Positions 56,191 through 64,000 of a stretch of 64,000 nt of DNA are shown piece by piece (position 1 is the first letter of the stretch; the number at the start of each line of letters is the position of its first letter). The notes beneath the pieces are model-generated. The model ran no database searches, was not told the origin of the DNA, and was given only the letters and a program-made list of their open reading frames with translations. A program made the position numbers and the translations under genes. The stretch is taken from positions 141,971-205,970 of the forward strand of contig NZ_JAVDQI010000003.1 of the NCBI RefSeq assembly GCF_031454185.1, read 5' to 3'. The stretch is from Methanococcoides alaskense. Its GTDB lineage: Archaea; Halobacteriota; Methanosarcinia; Methanosarcinales; Methanosarcinaceae.

Positions 56191-56699
56191 TCACATTTGA
56201 ACGTAACCTCGATGTGGCAAACAAACTTGCAGACCACATCGAGGCAGATGTGATAATTTACAAGAAGGATATCTTCAAAGACATATTTGAAGAATATCAG
56301 GCAATAGTAGCTGTGTTTGCAACAGGTATCGTTGTGCGGGAGATAGCACCACTTATAGTAGATAAGTGGGAAGATCCTGCCATAGTGGTAGTCGATTCTA
56401 ACCTGAACTTTGCCATTCCACTGCTCGGAGGACACCACGGTGCCAATGATCTTGTAAGAAAGATCTCCGAGATAGGAGTGATACCTGTTATCACGACAGC
56501 TACTGAAGTACACAACCGCAATTCGGTCGAAGGTATTGCGGCAAAGCTCGGATATGACATAGTCAACAAAGAATCTACAAGGGATGTGAATTGTGCCCTG
56601 CTCGATCAGGATGTTGAAGTCCTGGAGATAAAGGGACCAAAGATCGTTATTGTGGATAATGATGTATCTGTCCTGAAAAAAGAAAAGGCGGAGCATTAA
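56163..56699 (+). CDS. cbiG: CbiG, N-terminal part (cobalt-precorrin-5A hydrolase)
   Basis: A 178-residue protein holding the N-terminal and central CbiG regions. VITFERNLDVANKLADHI precedes FATGIVVREIAPLIVDKW and LLGGHHGANDLVRKIS. CbiG opens the delta-lactone of cobalt-precorrin-5A. The frame has no ATG/GTG/TTG in the conserved start region; ATA 56163 lies seven bases after AGGAGGT and would begin at RSGARTAVITFE. GTG 56214 would cut the first strand. The gene ends in a TAATG overlap with the C-terminal CbiG gene, so CbiG is made as two chains. Confidence 0.82.
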   Translation: MRSGARTAVITFERNLDVANKLADHIEADVIIYKKDIFKDIFEEYQAIVAVFATGIVVREIAPLIVDKWEDPAIVVVDSNLNFAIPLLGGHHGANDLVRKISEIGVIPVITTATEVHNRNSVEGIAAKLGYDIVNKESTRDVNCALLDQDVEVLEIKGPKIVIVDNDVSVLKKEKAEH

Positions 56700-57052
56700 T
56701 GTACTTAGGCATAGGCGCCCGCAGAGGAGTGTCGTCCGAAGAGGTCATCAATGCAGTGAACTGCGCATTGAAAGAAGTGGAAAGGGACATGAGCGAAATA
56801 AAGATGTTCGCTTCATCCACACTTAAGGAAAACGAGACCGGACTGATAGAAGCCATCAAAGAAATGGGATTTGAGATCAAGTTCCTGCCTGATGATGTTC
56901 TGAACGGTTTTGATGTGCCGTCTGAGTCACAGGCGAGCCGCTTTGGGCTCAAAGGTGTTGCCGAACCGGCAGCGTTAGCATTATCTGATAATAAGAAATT
57001 GATAATGGAAAAAAAAGTATATGGAAGGATCACAATTGCAATCGCAGAATGA
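56699..57052 (+). CDS. cbiG: CbiG, C-terminal part (CobE/GbiG-C domain)
   Basis: A 117-residue domain. The start YLGIGARRGVSSEEVINAV and the block ASSTLKENETGLIEAIKEMG match the CbiG C-terminal (CobE-like) domain, often fused to the N-terminal part in bacteria. Here it is a separate gene whose ATG overlaps the upstream stop by one base. Its 3' end overlaps the cbiH start region by about 32 bases. Confidence 0.88.
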   Translation: MYLGIGARRGVSSEEVINAVNCALKEVERDMSEIKMFASSTLKENETGLIEAIKEMGFEIKFLPDDVLNGFDVPSESQASRFGLKGVAEPAALALSDNKKLIMEKKVYGRITIAIAE

Positions 57053-57824
57053 AAATGAAAATGGGAAATTATTCATCATCGGTATCGGACCAGGCTCTGT
57101 AGAACAACTTACCATCCGTGCCAGAGATGTCATACTGAACTCCGACTATATTGTCGGTAACGGCACCTATCTTGACCAGATGGCAGAACTTCTGGACAAA
57201 CAGGAGATAATCCGCAGTTCAATGGGAAAGGAAGTAGACCGTGCCAAAAAAGCAGTGGAACTTGCAAAAGAGAACAAGGTCGTTTCCATGATAAGCGGTG
57301 GCGATGCCAATGTTTACGGCATGGCAGGTCTCGTAATGGAAGTTGCTGAACATGCTGATCTGGAAGTTGATGTGGAGGTCCTTCCGGGAGTCACAGCAAT
57401 TACAGCTGGAGCAAGTGTTCTTGGCGCACCTATTGTAAATGACTTTGCTGTCATCAGTCTCAGTGACCTGTTAACACCCTGGGAAGTTATCGAGAAACGC
57501 CTGAATGCAGCGGCAGCAGCAGATTTCGTGATATCACTCTACAACCCAAAGAGCAGGCAAAGGCATTCCAATTTCTCAAGGGCTATCGACATCATCAAGC
57601 AGCATAAAGATGGAAGCGTACCCGTAGGACTTGTCAAGAACGCACTTCGCGGAGAAAGTCAGGACTACATCGTCACAACTCTTGATGAAGTGCTTGACCA
57701 CAACGATTGGGTCGACATGAGCACAATGATAATCGTCTGTAATGCTGATTCACGCATATGGAAGAGCAAGAACGGCGAAAAGATAATCACACCCAGAGGG
57801 TATCAGAGGAAATATGACTACTGA
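57021..57824 (+). CDS. cbiH: Cobalt-precorrin-3 C17-methyltransferase
   Basis: A tetrapyrrole methylase of up to 267 residues. IIGIGPGSVEQLTIRA, MISGGDANVYGMAGLVME and LPGVTAITAGASVLGAPIVNDF mark CbiH/CobJ, which methylates C17 and contracts the ring. The conserved part begins about 16 residues after ATG 57021, so TTG 57036 (GGA six bases upstream) is an alternative start. It overlaps cbiC by 11 bases. Confidence 0.92.
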   Translation: MEGSQLQSQNENENGKLFIIGIGPGSVEQLTIRARDVILNSDYIVGNGTYLDQMAELLDKQEIIRSSMGKEVDRAKKAVELAKENKVVSMISGGDANVYGMAGLVMEVAEHADLEVDVEVLPGVTAITAGASVLGAPIVNDFAVISLSDLLTPWEVIEKRLNAAAAADFVISLYNPKSRQRHSNFSRAIDIIKQHKDGSVPVGLVKNALRGESQDYIVTTLDEVLDHNDWVDMSTMIIVCNADSRIWKSKNGEKIITPRGYQRKYDY

Positions 57825-58563
57825 AAATAGCAGTAAGAAGGACATACCTGAACTTGAAGATCTGGTAGAGATGACGGTCAAGATCGACCCAGAGCTCATT
57901 GAAGGATGTTCAGATTCAGGCGCTCGCACCGATGAAGCAAAGACCATCTACATGACCAGTCGCCGCATTGCACATGACCTGATCGTGAAAGGTGAAAAAG
58001 AAACACCCGAAGAACGTGTCACTCAGCGTTGCGTGATCTCCACCGGCGACCCATCCATTGCTGATATCATGCGCTATACCGACGATGCAATAGAAGCTGG
58101 TGTTAAAGCCATCAAGAACGGGGCTCCGATCTTTGTAGATATCAATATGGTCAAAGCCGGAGTTACAAAGAAAGGGCATGATTGCGAAGTGATCTGTGTC
58201 CTTGATGAGGACCAGAACGCAGAAGTTGCTAAAAAGTATGGCATTACAAGAACCGCTGCCGGATTCCTTTTAGCAAGGGACAGGCTTGAAGGTTCCATAG
58301 TAGCAATTGGAAATGCACCTTCCGCAGCTCTTGCTGTGTGCAGGATGATCGAGCACGGCATCAAACCGGCACTTATAGTCGGAACCCCTGTTGGTTTCGT
58401 CAACGCCGCAGAATCCAAGGAAGAGATCCGTAAAATGGATGTCCCATCCATCACATGTGTCGGTACACGCGGCGGAACGCCCATGGCCGTAGCTTGTGTC
58501 AATGAACTTGTGGCTCTTGCAAAGGAAAAAGATGAGTGCAAGTGCTGTTGTGAGTGTGAGTAA
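57814..58563 (+). CDS. cbiC: Cobalt-precorrin-8 methylmutase with cysteine-rich tail
   Basis: A 249-residue enzyme that moves a methyl group from C11 to C12 to give cobyrinate. SRRIAHDLIVKGE, STGDPSIADIMRY, FVDINMVKAG and IGNAPSAALAVCRMIE are typical. The C-terminus ends in CKCCCECE, a dense cysteine tail not usual in the core family, which might bind a metal. It is the last gene of the cbi run. Confidence 0.93.
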   Translation: MTTENSSKKDIPELEDLVEMTVKIDPELIEGCSDSGARTDEAKTIYMTSRRIAHDLIVKGEKETPEERVTQRCVISTGDPSIADIMRYTDDAIEAGVKAIKNGAPIFVDINMVKAGVTKKGHDCEVICVLDEDQNAEVAKKYGITRTAAGFLLARDRLEGSIVAIGNAPSAALAVCRMIEHGIKPALIVGTPVGFVNAAESKEEIRKMDVPSITCVGTRGGTPMAVACVNELVALAKEKDECKCCCECE

Positions 58564-58669
58564 ACCTACTCACATCTCCTAATTTTAAATTCATTATGGG
58601 TCAATTGCCAAATTGACATTTTTACTTTCTATTTTATCAGTCATATGAACAGATCAGATCAATCCAAAT

Positions 58670-59323
58670 TCATAGCCTGATGAGCACATTATTGTAAAGC
58701 ATCCACACCCCGACTATTATTAGGATAAATCCAACTACTTTTTTAAGATACATATCATACTTTGCGATCATACTGAGCTTTGATGAGGAAATGTTCGCAG
58801 AGTAAGCAATTACAAGCATTGGGATACCAAGACCCATTGAGTATACGAACAACAGGAAGGCACCGTAGAGAAGGTCACCTTCAATTGCTACCAGGGATAA
58901 GATCGAAGCCAGTATTGGACCTACACAGGGGATCCATATGATACCTAAGGATATCCCAAGGAGCAGACCACCCATTAAGCCGTTCTCTTTGAACTGTTTT
59001 CCCGAAAATCTGCCAATAGAGTTGAAAGTCCCAAGATCAAAAAGCAAGGTTAAACCCATCAATATGACAATTATACCTGCAAATGCAGTAAGGTAGATGA
59101 GATATTGCTGAAAAAGCGAACCAAAGGCAGATGTTATAATCCCCATGAACACGAATGATAAAGATAGCCCGGATACTATCGCAAGAGGTCTTAGTTTACC
59201 TTTTGAAGTAGAATAAGCAAAGATAACAGGTAATAAAGGAAGGACGCAGGGGGATAATATGCTTATCACACCTGCTATAAATGCTGCTAATGGTGTTGCT
59301 CCCCCAATATCCATAAAGATCAT
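58670..59323 (-). CDS. ccdA: CcdA/DsbD-like membrane thiol electron carrier
   Basis: A 217-residue membrane protein with six hydrophobic segments. Each half contains a cysteine-proline site (ISILSPCVLPLLPV and IWIPCVGPILASI) that shuttles thiol electrons across the membrane. Such proteins serve cytochrome c maturation and exported-protein disulfides. A thioredoxin lipoprotein gene is 40 bases upstream on the same strand, and a c-type cytochrome is encoded elsewhere in the window. Confidence 0.9.
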   Translation of the reverse strand: MIFMDIGGATPLAAFIAGVISILSPCVLPLLPVIFAYSTSKGKLRPLAIVSGLSLSFVFMGIITSAFGSLFQQYLIYLTAFAGIIVILMGLTLLFDLGTFNSIGRFSGKQFKENGLMGGLLLGISLGIIWIPCVGPILASILSLVAIEGDLLYGAFLLFVYSMGLGIPMLVIAYSANISSSKLSMIAKYDMYLKKVVGFILIIVGVWMLYNNVLIRL

Positions 59324-59363
59324 TCCTAATAAGTAAAAATAAATGTATGTGAAATACTTTCGC

Positions 59364-59861
59364 TTATTCGGTCATATTTCCATGGTACTCGATCGCATGA
59401 TCAAGTATCGGTTCAAGAACAGATATATCGACATAACCTATCACCCTTGCTTTGTTACGGGAAGTATCGGTTACACCATCACGTCTCATGAACAGATAGA
59501 TTCCATCTTCGATACCTGCTATCACAGTTGTATCAGGTATGGAATAAACACTGAACTGTCCAGCAAGACCAGGCGTGAGCTCTGAATCAATGTACATTAC
59601 AGTCGCTCTGCCTTCATAGTCCCTTGCAAGCTCATCGAGAACAGGGTCAAGTTGAGTGCATGGAGGACACCATTCAGCTCCTATCTTTAAAAGCACAGGT
59701 CCGTTTACCAGTGCACCATCTATTTGTTGCCGTTCTGTCACAAGGATAGCATCGCGTTCATTGGAATCATATTCCGCATCAATAGGAGTAACATCTGTGA
59801 GACATCCTGCAATAAGAATTGACAGGGTGAGTAAAGTAATAACGAGAACCTCTAATTTCAT
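59364..59861 (-). CDS. Thioredoxin-like lipoprotein
   Basis: A 165-residue secreted thioredoxin-fold protein. The signal ends in the lipobox LIAGC, and the active site is GAEWCPPCTQLDP at about residue 70; the cis-proline region SIPDTTVIAG follows. The start is ATG 59861. Electrons would come from the neighbouring CcdA, making a pair for extracytoplasmic thiol reduction. Confidence 0.88.
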   Translation of the reverse strand: MKLEVLVITLLTLSILIAGCLTDVTPIDAEYDSNERDAILVTERQQIDGALVNGPVLLKIGAEWCPPCTQLDPVLDELARDYEGRATVMYIDSELTPGLAGQFSVYSIPDTTVIAGIEDGIYLFMRRDGVTDTSRNKARVIGYVDISVLEPILDHAIEYHGNMTE

Positions 59862-60012
59862 AGATACCACCAACCAGGATCAATTATTTTATAGAGCACT
59901 TTTTTTTGAATACAATAAATATGAACACTTTTTCATTTAAAGGTTATGCATAGTTCACACACGTGCCCCCAAAACCGATTGAATAAAAAAAGAGTATTGA
60001 TGCTCCGAAGAG

Positions 60013-60693
60013 TTATTTATTAAGTACTTTCCATTTGAGCAATACGCCTTCTTCCATGGTTTCAGAACTTATCAATTCCAGAGGCAGAAGATTACCTTTG
60101 ATGAAACCTTCCCCATCAACAAGAGTGGGAGAGCTATTACCACCTATGAAGATATTACCTATAAAAGAGAATACCTCATCCACAAGACCATTGGAAAGCA
60201 AACCCCAGTTCAGGGTTGCACCGCCCTCGACCATCAATCTTTGAATGCCCATTGAACTTAGCTGGCCCATGAGCAGGACAAGATCGACCTTTTCATCACC
60301 TGCGGTGATAATTGTTGCTTTTTCTGAAAGGGCATCCACCTTTCCTTTAGGGGCAGAGATTGAGACGGCAACAATGCGCATACCAGTTCCCTTTTTAAAA
60401 ATATCCGCATCCAGAGGCGTTCGGGCTTTACTATCCACGACTATACGTATAGGGTCTTCGTCAAATCCTGCACTCTTGCGAACATCACGACGGGACTGGG
60501 ATTTTATAGTCAGGCTGGGATCGTCAGCGAGAACCGTACCTACCCCCACCATTATCGCATCTGATGATGCACGAAGCTCATCCATCCTATCAAAGTCGAT
60601 ATCTCCGGAGATACGTACCTGTTTTCTCTCCCTGGTAGATATTTTACCATCAGCAGACATTGCGGAATTTATGAATGTAAAAGGCCTGTTCAT
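60013..60693 (-). CDS. 2,5-Diamino-6-ribosylamino-pyrimidinone 5'-phosphate reductase (riboflavin/F420 pathway)
   Basis: A 226-residue RibD C-terminal-type reductase of archaeal riboflavin synthesis. INSAMSADGKIST is the family start; ASSDAIMVGVGTVLADDPSLT and LMVEGGATLNWGLL bind NADPH and substrate. It has no deaminase domain, as in archaeal Rib7-type enzymes. It stands alone between a 139-base spacer and the CBS gene. Confidence 0.92.
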   Translation of the reverse strand: MNRPFTFINSAMSADGKISTRERKQVRISGDIDFDRMDELRASSDAIMVGVGTVLADDPSLTIKSQSRRDVRKSAGFDEDPIRIVVDSKARTPLDADIFKKGTGMRIVAVSISAPKGKVDALSEKATIITAGDEKVDLVLLMGQLSSMGIQRLMVEGGATLNWGLLSNGLVDEVFSFIGNIFIGGNSSPTLVDGEGFIKGNLLPLELISSETMEEGVLLKWKVLNK

Positions 60694-60763
60694 GTGAATT
60701 ACATCCGGTTAATAAATTAAAAAAGTATCGAAAGGAGAAAACCTCCTTTCAAAATATCTAGGA

Positions 60764-61615
60764 TCAAGCGTTAAGGATGGCTTTTAAAAGATAACGATCC
60801 CTCAAAAGACCTATGAATTTCTGGTTTGCATTGACCACTGGAACCTGATCGATCCTATTCCTTTTCATCTTAAGTGCACATTCACTGACACCCATATTAC
60901 TTGATGCTGAGATCAGCTCCTTGACCATGACATCTTTAACAGGCACTGAAGGAACCTTTATCCTTGAGACACTGTAATAAATGCTCATGGTATCCCTCAT
61001 ACTTTCCCAGGTCCATTCATCATCATCTGCACCTGCAGACATGTTGGACACTTCCACAGAGTCTTCAATGACACTTGCACTTATGATATCACGGTCGGTG
61101 ATAAGACCTACGATATCGAGATTGGTGTCAATAACAGGAACTGCTTTTACATGTGCCAGCTCCATGTTCCTTGCCACAACGGGAAGTGGAGTCTCATACC
61201 AGACCGGACCTACACCGGAATTGAGATATTCACTTATAGGAGTGGTGATATTCAAATCCACCAGACTGCCCACTACATCAGCAACAGTGATAAGCCCCAC
61301 AAGCTTTTCGCCTTCTACAACAGGTAACCTTCTGATACCATGCTTCAAAAGAAGACGTGCTGCTACAGTAATATCCTCTTCAGGTCCTATTGAAACAGGA
61401 TCACGTACCATTAACAGGGCTAATTGTTCCTCTGTAGGTTTCTCTAAAAGATTGGAACGACTCACAATTCCGACCAATTTGTTATCTTTGATAACTGGAA
61501 GTCCTGAGACCTTCTTGTCTTTCAGAATGGAAAGAACTTCATCTCTTGATCCGGGAAGGGAGACGCATGCAACGTCCTTCACCATAATGTATCTGACCAG
61601 TGTTTCCTTAGGCAT
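60764..61615 (-). CDS. Four-CBS-domain protein
   Basis: A 283-residue soluble protein of two Bateman modules. The CBS units begin near residues 7 (YIMVKDVACVSLPG), 68 (LMVRDPVSIGPEE), 133 (LNSGVGPVWYETP) and 225 (KDVMVKELISASSN), with a linker at about 190-215. CBS pairs bind adenine nucleotides or SAM and regulate partners, but no enzymatic domain is attached. The neighbour 21 bases downstream in the genome is a UspA gene on the same strand. Confidence 0.88.
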   Translation of the reverse strand: MPKETLVRYIMVKDVACVSLPGSRDEVLSILKDKKVSGLPVIKDNKLVGIVSRSNLLEKPTEEQLALLMVRDPVSIGPEEDITVAARLLLKHGIRRLPVVEGEKLVGLITVADVVGSLVDLNITTPISEYLNSGVGPVWYETPLPVVARNMELAHVKAVPVIDTNLDIVGLITDRDIISASVIEDSVEVSNMSAGADDDEWTWESMRDTMSIYYSVSRIKVPSVPVKDVMVKELISASSNMGVSECALKMKRNRIDQVPVVNANQKFIGLLRDRYLLKAILNA

Positions 61616-61636
61616 GTTTAATTAACCTCAATCAAT

Positions 61637-62089
61637 TCATTTGTTTACTTCACCGCGTACAACGAGTACGGGCACTTTAGAATTACGAGTGACCTTATCA
61701 GCAACACTTCCAAGAAGGAACCTGTCAAGTCCACTTTTACCGAGTGTACCGATCACTATCATATCGATGTCATTTCCTTCTGCAAATTCGATGATCTCAT
61801 TGCTTGGATGACCTTCCAGAACAGCAGACTCTATTTCCAGTCCCTGAGCTTCACCCAATTCTACAACCTGACCAGATGCATCTTTGCCTTCAGTTTCCAG
61901 AAGTTCATACATCATTTCCCATCCGGCATCCATTGGAATGGAAGCAAACGCAGCTGTATCCACAACATATACCACATACAACTTTGCCCCACTCAATTTT
62001 GCAAATTCAATACCATAGGATATTGCTTTTTTGTTCTGTTCAGAACCATCGGTTGCTACCATTATTTTCTTATACAGTTCGCTAGTCAT
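61637..62089 (-). CDS. UspA-family universal stress protein
   Basis: A 150-residue nucleotide-binding protein. IMVATDGSEQNKKAISYGIEFA gives the start of the fold, and GTLGKSGLDRFLLGSVADKV the ATP-binding G-X2-G-X9-GS pattern near the C-terminus. It lies 21 bases upstream of the CBS gene and is likely co-transcribed, so the two adenylate-sensing proteins may work together. Confidence 0.9.
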   Translation of the reverse strand: MTSELYKKIMVATDGSEQNKKAISYGIEFAKLSGAKLYVVYVVDTAAFASIPMDAGWEMMYELLETEGKDASGQVVELGEAQGLEIESAVLEGHPSNEIIEFAEGNDIDMIVIGTLGKSGLDRFLLGSVADKVTRNSKVPVLVVRGEVNK

Positions 62090-62105
62090 GTTACCCTCAC
62101 CATCA

Positions 62106-63215
62106 TTAGTTTGTATAGAGTATGGATAAAATATCGTCTGGCCTACCCCTTCGGACCATTCCGCTTAGCGGATCGCTTATACCAACCAGATTGTTGGAAT
62201 TGCCATTCAATATCATAAGATCGGCTTTATTGCCTTTCTTGATGGAACCTGTATTCTCAAGTCCCAGAATTGATGCTCCATTTAGCGTACACATCTTAAA
62301 TACTTGTCTATCATCAAGACCGAAAACCTTGGATAGGAACTCCATTTCAGAGAACATATTGACGGAATTGAGCATTACATTATCAGTTCCAACGCCTACA
62401 GTCACTCCTGATTCAAGCATTTCACAGATCGGGGGCATACCAACATCGGTTATGAAGTTGGAACGTGGACAGACAACCACAGGAATATTTGCGTCAGATA
62501 TTGTCTGTAGATCAGAACGCATTGCTTTTGTCATGTGTATCAGGAAGTCCGGATCCAGTGAAATTGCTTTGTCAATATCGGTGTTGTTCTTTTCTCCTGC
62601 ATGGATCGCAAACAACTTATTACAGTCTTTTGCTTTTTGTTTGGAGCTGCAAAGAAGGTCCATATCAAGATCATTTGTACCACTCATACCAAGACCTTCA
62701 GCTTGTTGCAGCACCCTGCCGAGCTCAGAGATAATTTCTTCAAGTGGTCGGTCGGTGCATTTTGGCCTTCCAAGAATGATATGGTCTATATCCTGATCGG
62801 AAACAGCTTCTTTTAGTGCAAGGGCCCCAAGAACACCGCCTTCCCTGAAGTCTGCAAATGCGGAGGTACCCGTCATTAGCATATCTTTTATGGTAGTTCT
62901 CATAGAACTGACCAGATCGGAGTACGGAGTGTTTTCAAGTATCCTATGCTTCAGACCGTCCGGTGGTCGTACAAGAGCATCGAGGTCCTTAGACACTTTG
63001 AAGTTCTCACATTTCCCGAGCACAGGGTCCTTGCATATGGAATCTCCGATATGCGTATGGGAATTGACAAAACATGGAGCTATTATGTTCTTGCTTTTTG
63101 TGGGTTCTTCGCCTATTTCGGTTATTATACCATCATCTATGCAAACATACCCATCAATTGCTTCAAACTCATCCCCATATATTATGGTGCCATAAATGAT
63201 CTGTTCACAAGACAT
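62106..63215 (-). CDS. Amidohydrolase-family deaminase (COG0402-like)
   Basis: A 369-residue metal-dependent hydrolase. Metal ligands are in CFVNSHTHIGD, IHAGEKN, and GVGTDNVMLNS; CPRSNFIT precedes the last. The family contains cytosine, guanine and S-adenosylhomocysteine/5'-deoxyadenosine deaminases; the substrate cannot be told here. ATG 63215 (MSCEQIIYG) is chosen; the longer frame to 63275 looks non-coding. It is the last protein gene before the rRNA operon tail. Confidence 0.85.
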   Translation of the reverse strand: MSCEQIIYGTIIYGDEFEAIDGYVCIDDGIITEIGEEPTKSKNIIAPCFVNSHTHIGDSICKDPVLGKCENFKVSKDLDALVRPPDGLKHRILENTPYSDLVSSMRTTIKDMLMTGTSAFADFREGGVLGALALKEAVSDQDIDHIILGRPKCTDRPLEEIISELGRVLQQAEGLGMSGTNDLDMDLLCSSKQKAKDCNKLFAIHAGEKNNTDIDKAISLDPDFLIHMTKAMRSDLQTISDANIPVVVCPRSNFITDVGMPPICEMLESGVTVGVGTDNVMLNSVNMFSEMEFLSKVFGLDDRQVFKMCTLNGASILGLENTGSIKKGNKADLMILNGNSNNLVGISDPLSGMVRRGRPDDILSILYTN

Positions 63216-63275
63216 TGCAAATAGTAAATATATACATTCGAGTAGATATAAGCTACGATTGAAGTTCCATATCAA

Positions 63276-63311
63276 CGCTTCTGGACGGTGCGACTTTCGA
63301 GCTTTTTTCAG
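63276..63311. repeat. Copy A of a diverged repeat after the 5S gene
   Basis: About 77% identical over 35 bases to 63582-63617: both begin CGCTTCTGGA and carry GAGCTT exactly 23 bases further. It lies after the proximal 5S gene in the direction of transcription and may be a relic of an older rRNA-spacer duplication. Confidence 0.5.
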
Positions 63312-63417
63312 GACAAAAATAAATCAGTTAGACTAAATATTCTGCTTAAATATGCAAAAATAGAGCTAAAGCTATTGATCATAAATCCAGCAACAAAAAA
63401 AGTAAATTAATAATAGT

Positions 63418-63543
63418 GAGCATAGCAGCGATGCAGATTTCCCGAAGACTCTCGTACTTCAGTACAGTAAGCAACGTGGGCAGACTTATCTTCTGTGTTC
63501 GGATGGGAACAGGAGTGGCCCTGCCACTGTGGCCGCCATACTC
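63418..63543 (-). rRNA. rrf: 5S ribosomal RNA, distal copy
   Basis: A 126-nt minus-strand gene. The ends pair over 12 bases (5' GAGTATGGCGGC with 3' GCTGCTATGCTC-type sequence, three wobbles). The interior contains the conserved archaeal 5S stretch CCTGTTCCCATCCGAACAC and CCCACGTTGC. A run of T follows its 3' end on the minus strand (63394-63400), which suggests termination. Confidence 0.92.
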
Positions 63544-63581
63544 TTATTGATGAATGAAGCCAAGGTCCAAATCCAGATCAG

Positions 63582-63617
63582 CGCTTCTGGAGCGCGCAAC
63601 CTTTGAGCTTTGCTCAA
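63582..63617. repeat. Copy B of the diverged repeat between tRNA-Cys and distal 5S
   Basis: Contains hairpins GCGCT-TCTGG-AGCGC and TTGAG-CTTTG-CTCAA. It matches copy A (63276-63311). A 16-base piece of the tRNA-Cys 3' end (63553-63568, equal to 63657-63672) lies just beside it, so the spacer is a product of duplication. Confidence 0.5.
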
Positions 63618-63661
63618 GAGGTCAGAATTTAAAGTAGGACCTTACTCTTGTAAATAAATGA

Positions 63662-63733
63662 AGCCAAGGTCCGGATTCGAACCGGAATGGTATCGCTCTG
63701 CAGGCGATTGCGTAGCCGCTCCGCCACCTTGGC
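63662..63733 (-). tRNA. tRNA-Cys (GCA)
   Basis: A 72-nt cloverleaf: acceptor GCCAAGG/CCTTGGC, anticodon arm ATCGC-CTGCAGA-GCGAT with anticodon GCA, T-arm TCCGG-TTCGAAT-CCGGA and discriminator T. CCA is not encoded. It lies between two 5S genes, the place where tRNA-Cys is found after 5S in archaeal rRNA operons. Confidence 0.95.
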
Positions 63734-63926
63734 AATTGGGAATGTAGTCCCTAGTAGGTGAAACATGCATATAAACTTTTACCTTGCGACAATAATTGGC
63801 ACTATGAAATGAGATACGATAGAGATGATTATCCGTTTAAAATTAGATATATCTCGTTGTAAATGCTGAGAAATAGAGTCACAACTATCGAGTTTAAGAT
63901 CAGTTAAGAAAAGAATTGGATAGAGT

Positions 63927-64000
63927 GAGTATAGCAGCGATGTAGATTTCCCGAAGACTCTCGTACTTCAGTACAGTAAACAACGTGGGTAGACTTATCT
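63927..64000 (-). rRNA. rrf: 5S ribosomal RNA, proximal copy (partial)
   Basis: The 3' 74 bases of a second 5S gene on the minus strand, cut by the window end. Over these bases it differs from the distal copy at four positions. The rest of the rRNA operon (23S, tRNA-Ala, 16S) presumably lies beyond the right edge. Confidence 0.88.

Overview
The window looks like chromosomal DNA of a methylotrophic or aceticlastic methanogen of the family Methanosarcinaceae, with a Methanococcoides- or Methanolobus-like flavour. The evidence is a complete mcrBDCGA operon with a divergent mmp10, mer followed directly by an fpoF-type F420H2 dehydrogenase subunit, a multihaem c-type cytochrome, archaeal-type ribosomal and RNA polymerase genes, archaeal isoprenoid genes and a split DNA polymerase D. 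I see no insertion sequence, prophage, CRISPR array or plasmid function. Genus-level placement is inference.

Layout: 1-1.5 kb, 3' end of the polymerase D large subunit. 1.6-8.2 kb, mmp10 (McrA arginine methylase) divergent from mcrBDCGA, which ends in a clear terminator. 8.4-13.7 kb, proA-proB, a histidine kinase with a degenerate receiver domain, and an AI-2E-type membrane protein. 13.7-19.5 kb, a PHP protein, hflX, a small archaeal protein, and three envelope or glycolipid-type genes. 19.6-21.5 kb, an ArsR-type regulator, tRNA(CAU), tRNA-Asn and a radical SAM enzyme. 21.7-31.5 kb, one long minus-strand run carrying ribosomal proteins eL18, uL13, uS9 and uS2, rpoN and rpoK, a MEMO1 protein, mevalonate kinase, isopentenyl phosphate kinase, type 2 IPP isomerase, RNase J and a prenyl diphosphate synthase. 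31.6-33.1 kb, serA.

33.4-41.9 kb is a dense redox and oxygen-defence island: ferredoxin-thioredoxin reductase subunit, F420H2 oxidase (FprA), two rubrerythrin-type proteins, archaeoflavoprotein, an FNR-like oxidoreductase, an iron-sulfur flavoprotein, a five-haem cytochrome c, an AhpD-like protein and two DUF2180 zinc proteins. An inositol-1-phosphate synthase lies inside it. 42.3-44.9 kb is mer-fpoF-nadM. 45.0-50.1 kb holds a lipoprotein, an AK6-type kinase and trpG, E, F, D (transcribed D-F-E-G) behind a row of TGTACA-type boxes. 50.2-52.6 kb is a GAF/PAS histidine kinase interrupted by one in-frame TAG, a good candidate for pyrrolysine insertion. 52.7-58.6 kb is cobalamin synthesis (cobQ divergent from cbiT-L-F-G-H-C, with cbiG in two parts). 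58.7-63.2 kb holds CcdA, a thioredoxin lipoprotein, a riboflavin reductase, a CBS protein, UspA and an amidohydrolase. 63.4-64.0 kb is the tail of an rRNA operon on the minus strand: 5S, tRNA-Cys and a second 5S.

The most interesting signals are the in-frame amber codon in the sensor kinase, two genes whose only well-placed start codons after strong Shine-Dalgarno sites are ATT and ATA, the phased TGTACA boxes at the trp promoter, a hairpin-rich stretch between rpoN and rpoK, and tandem diverged 5S genes. No wholly new multigene system is evident.
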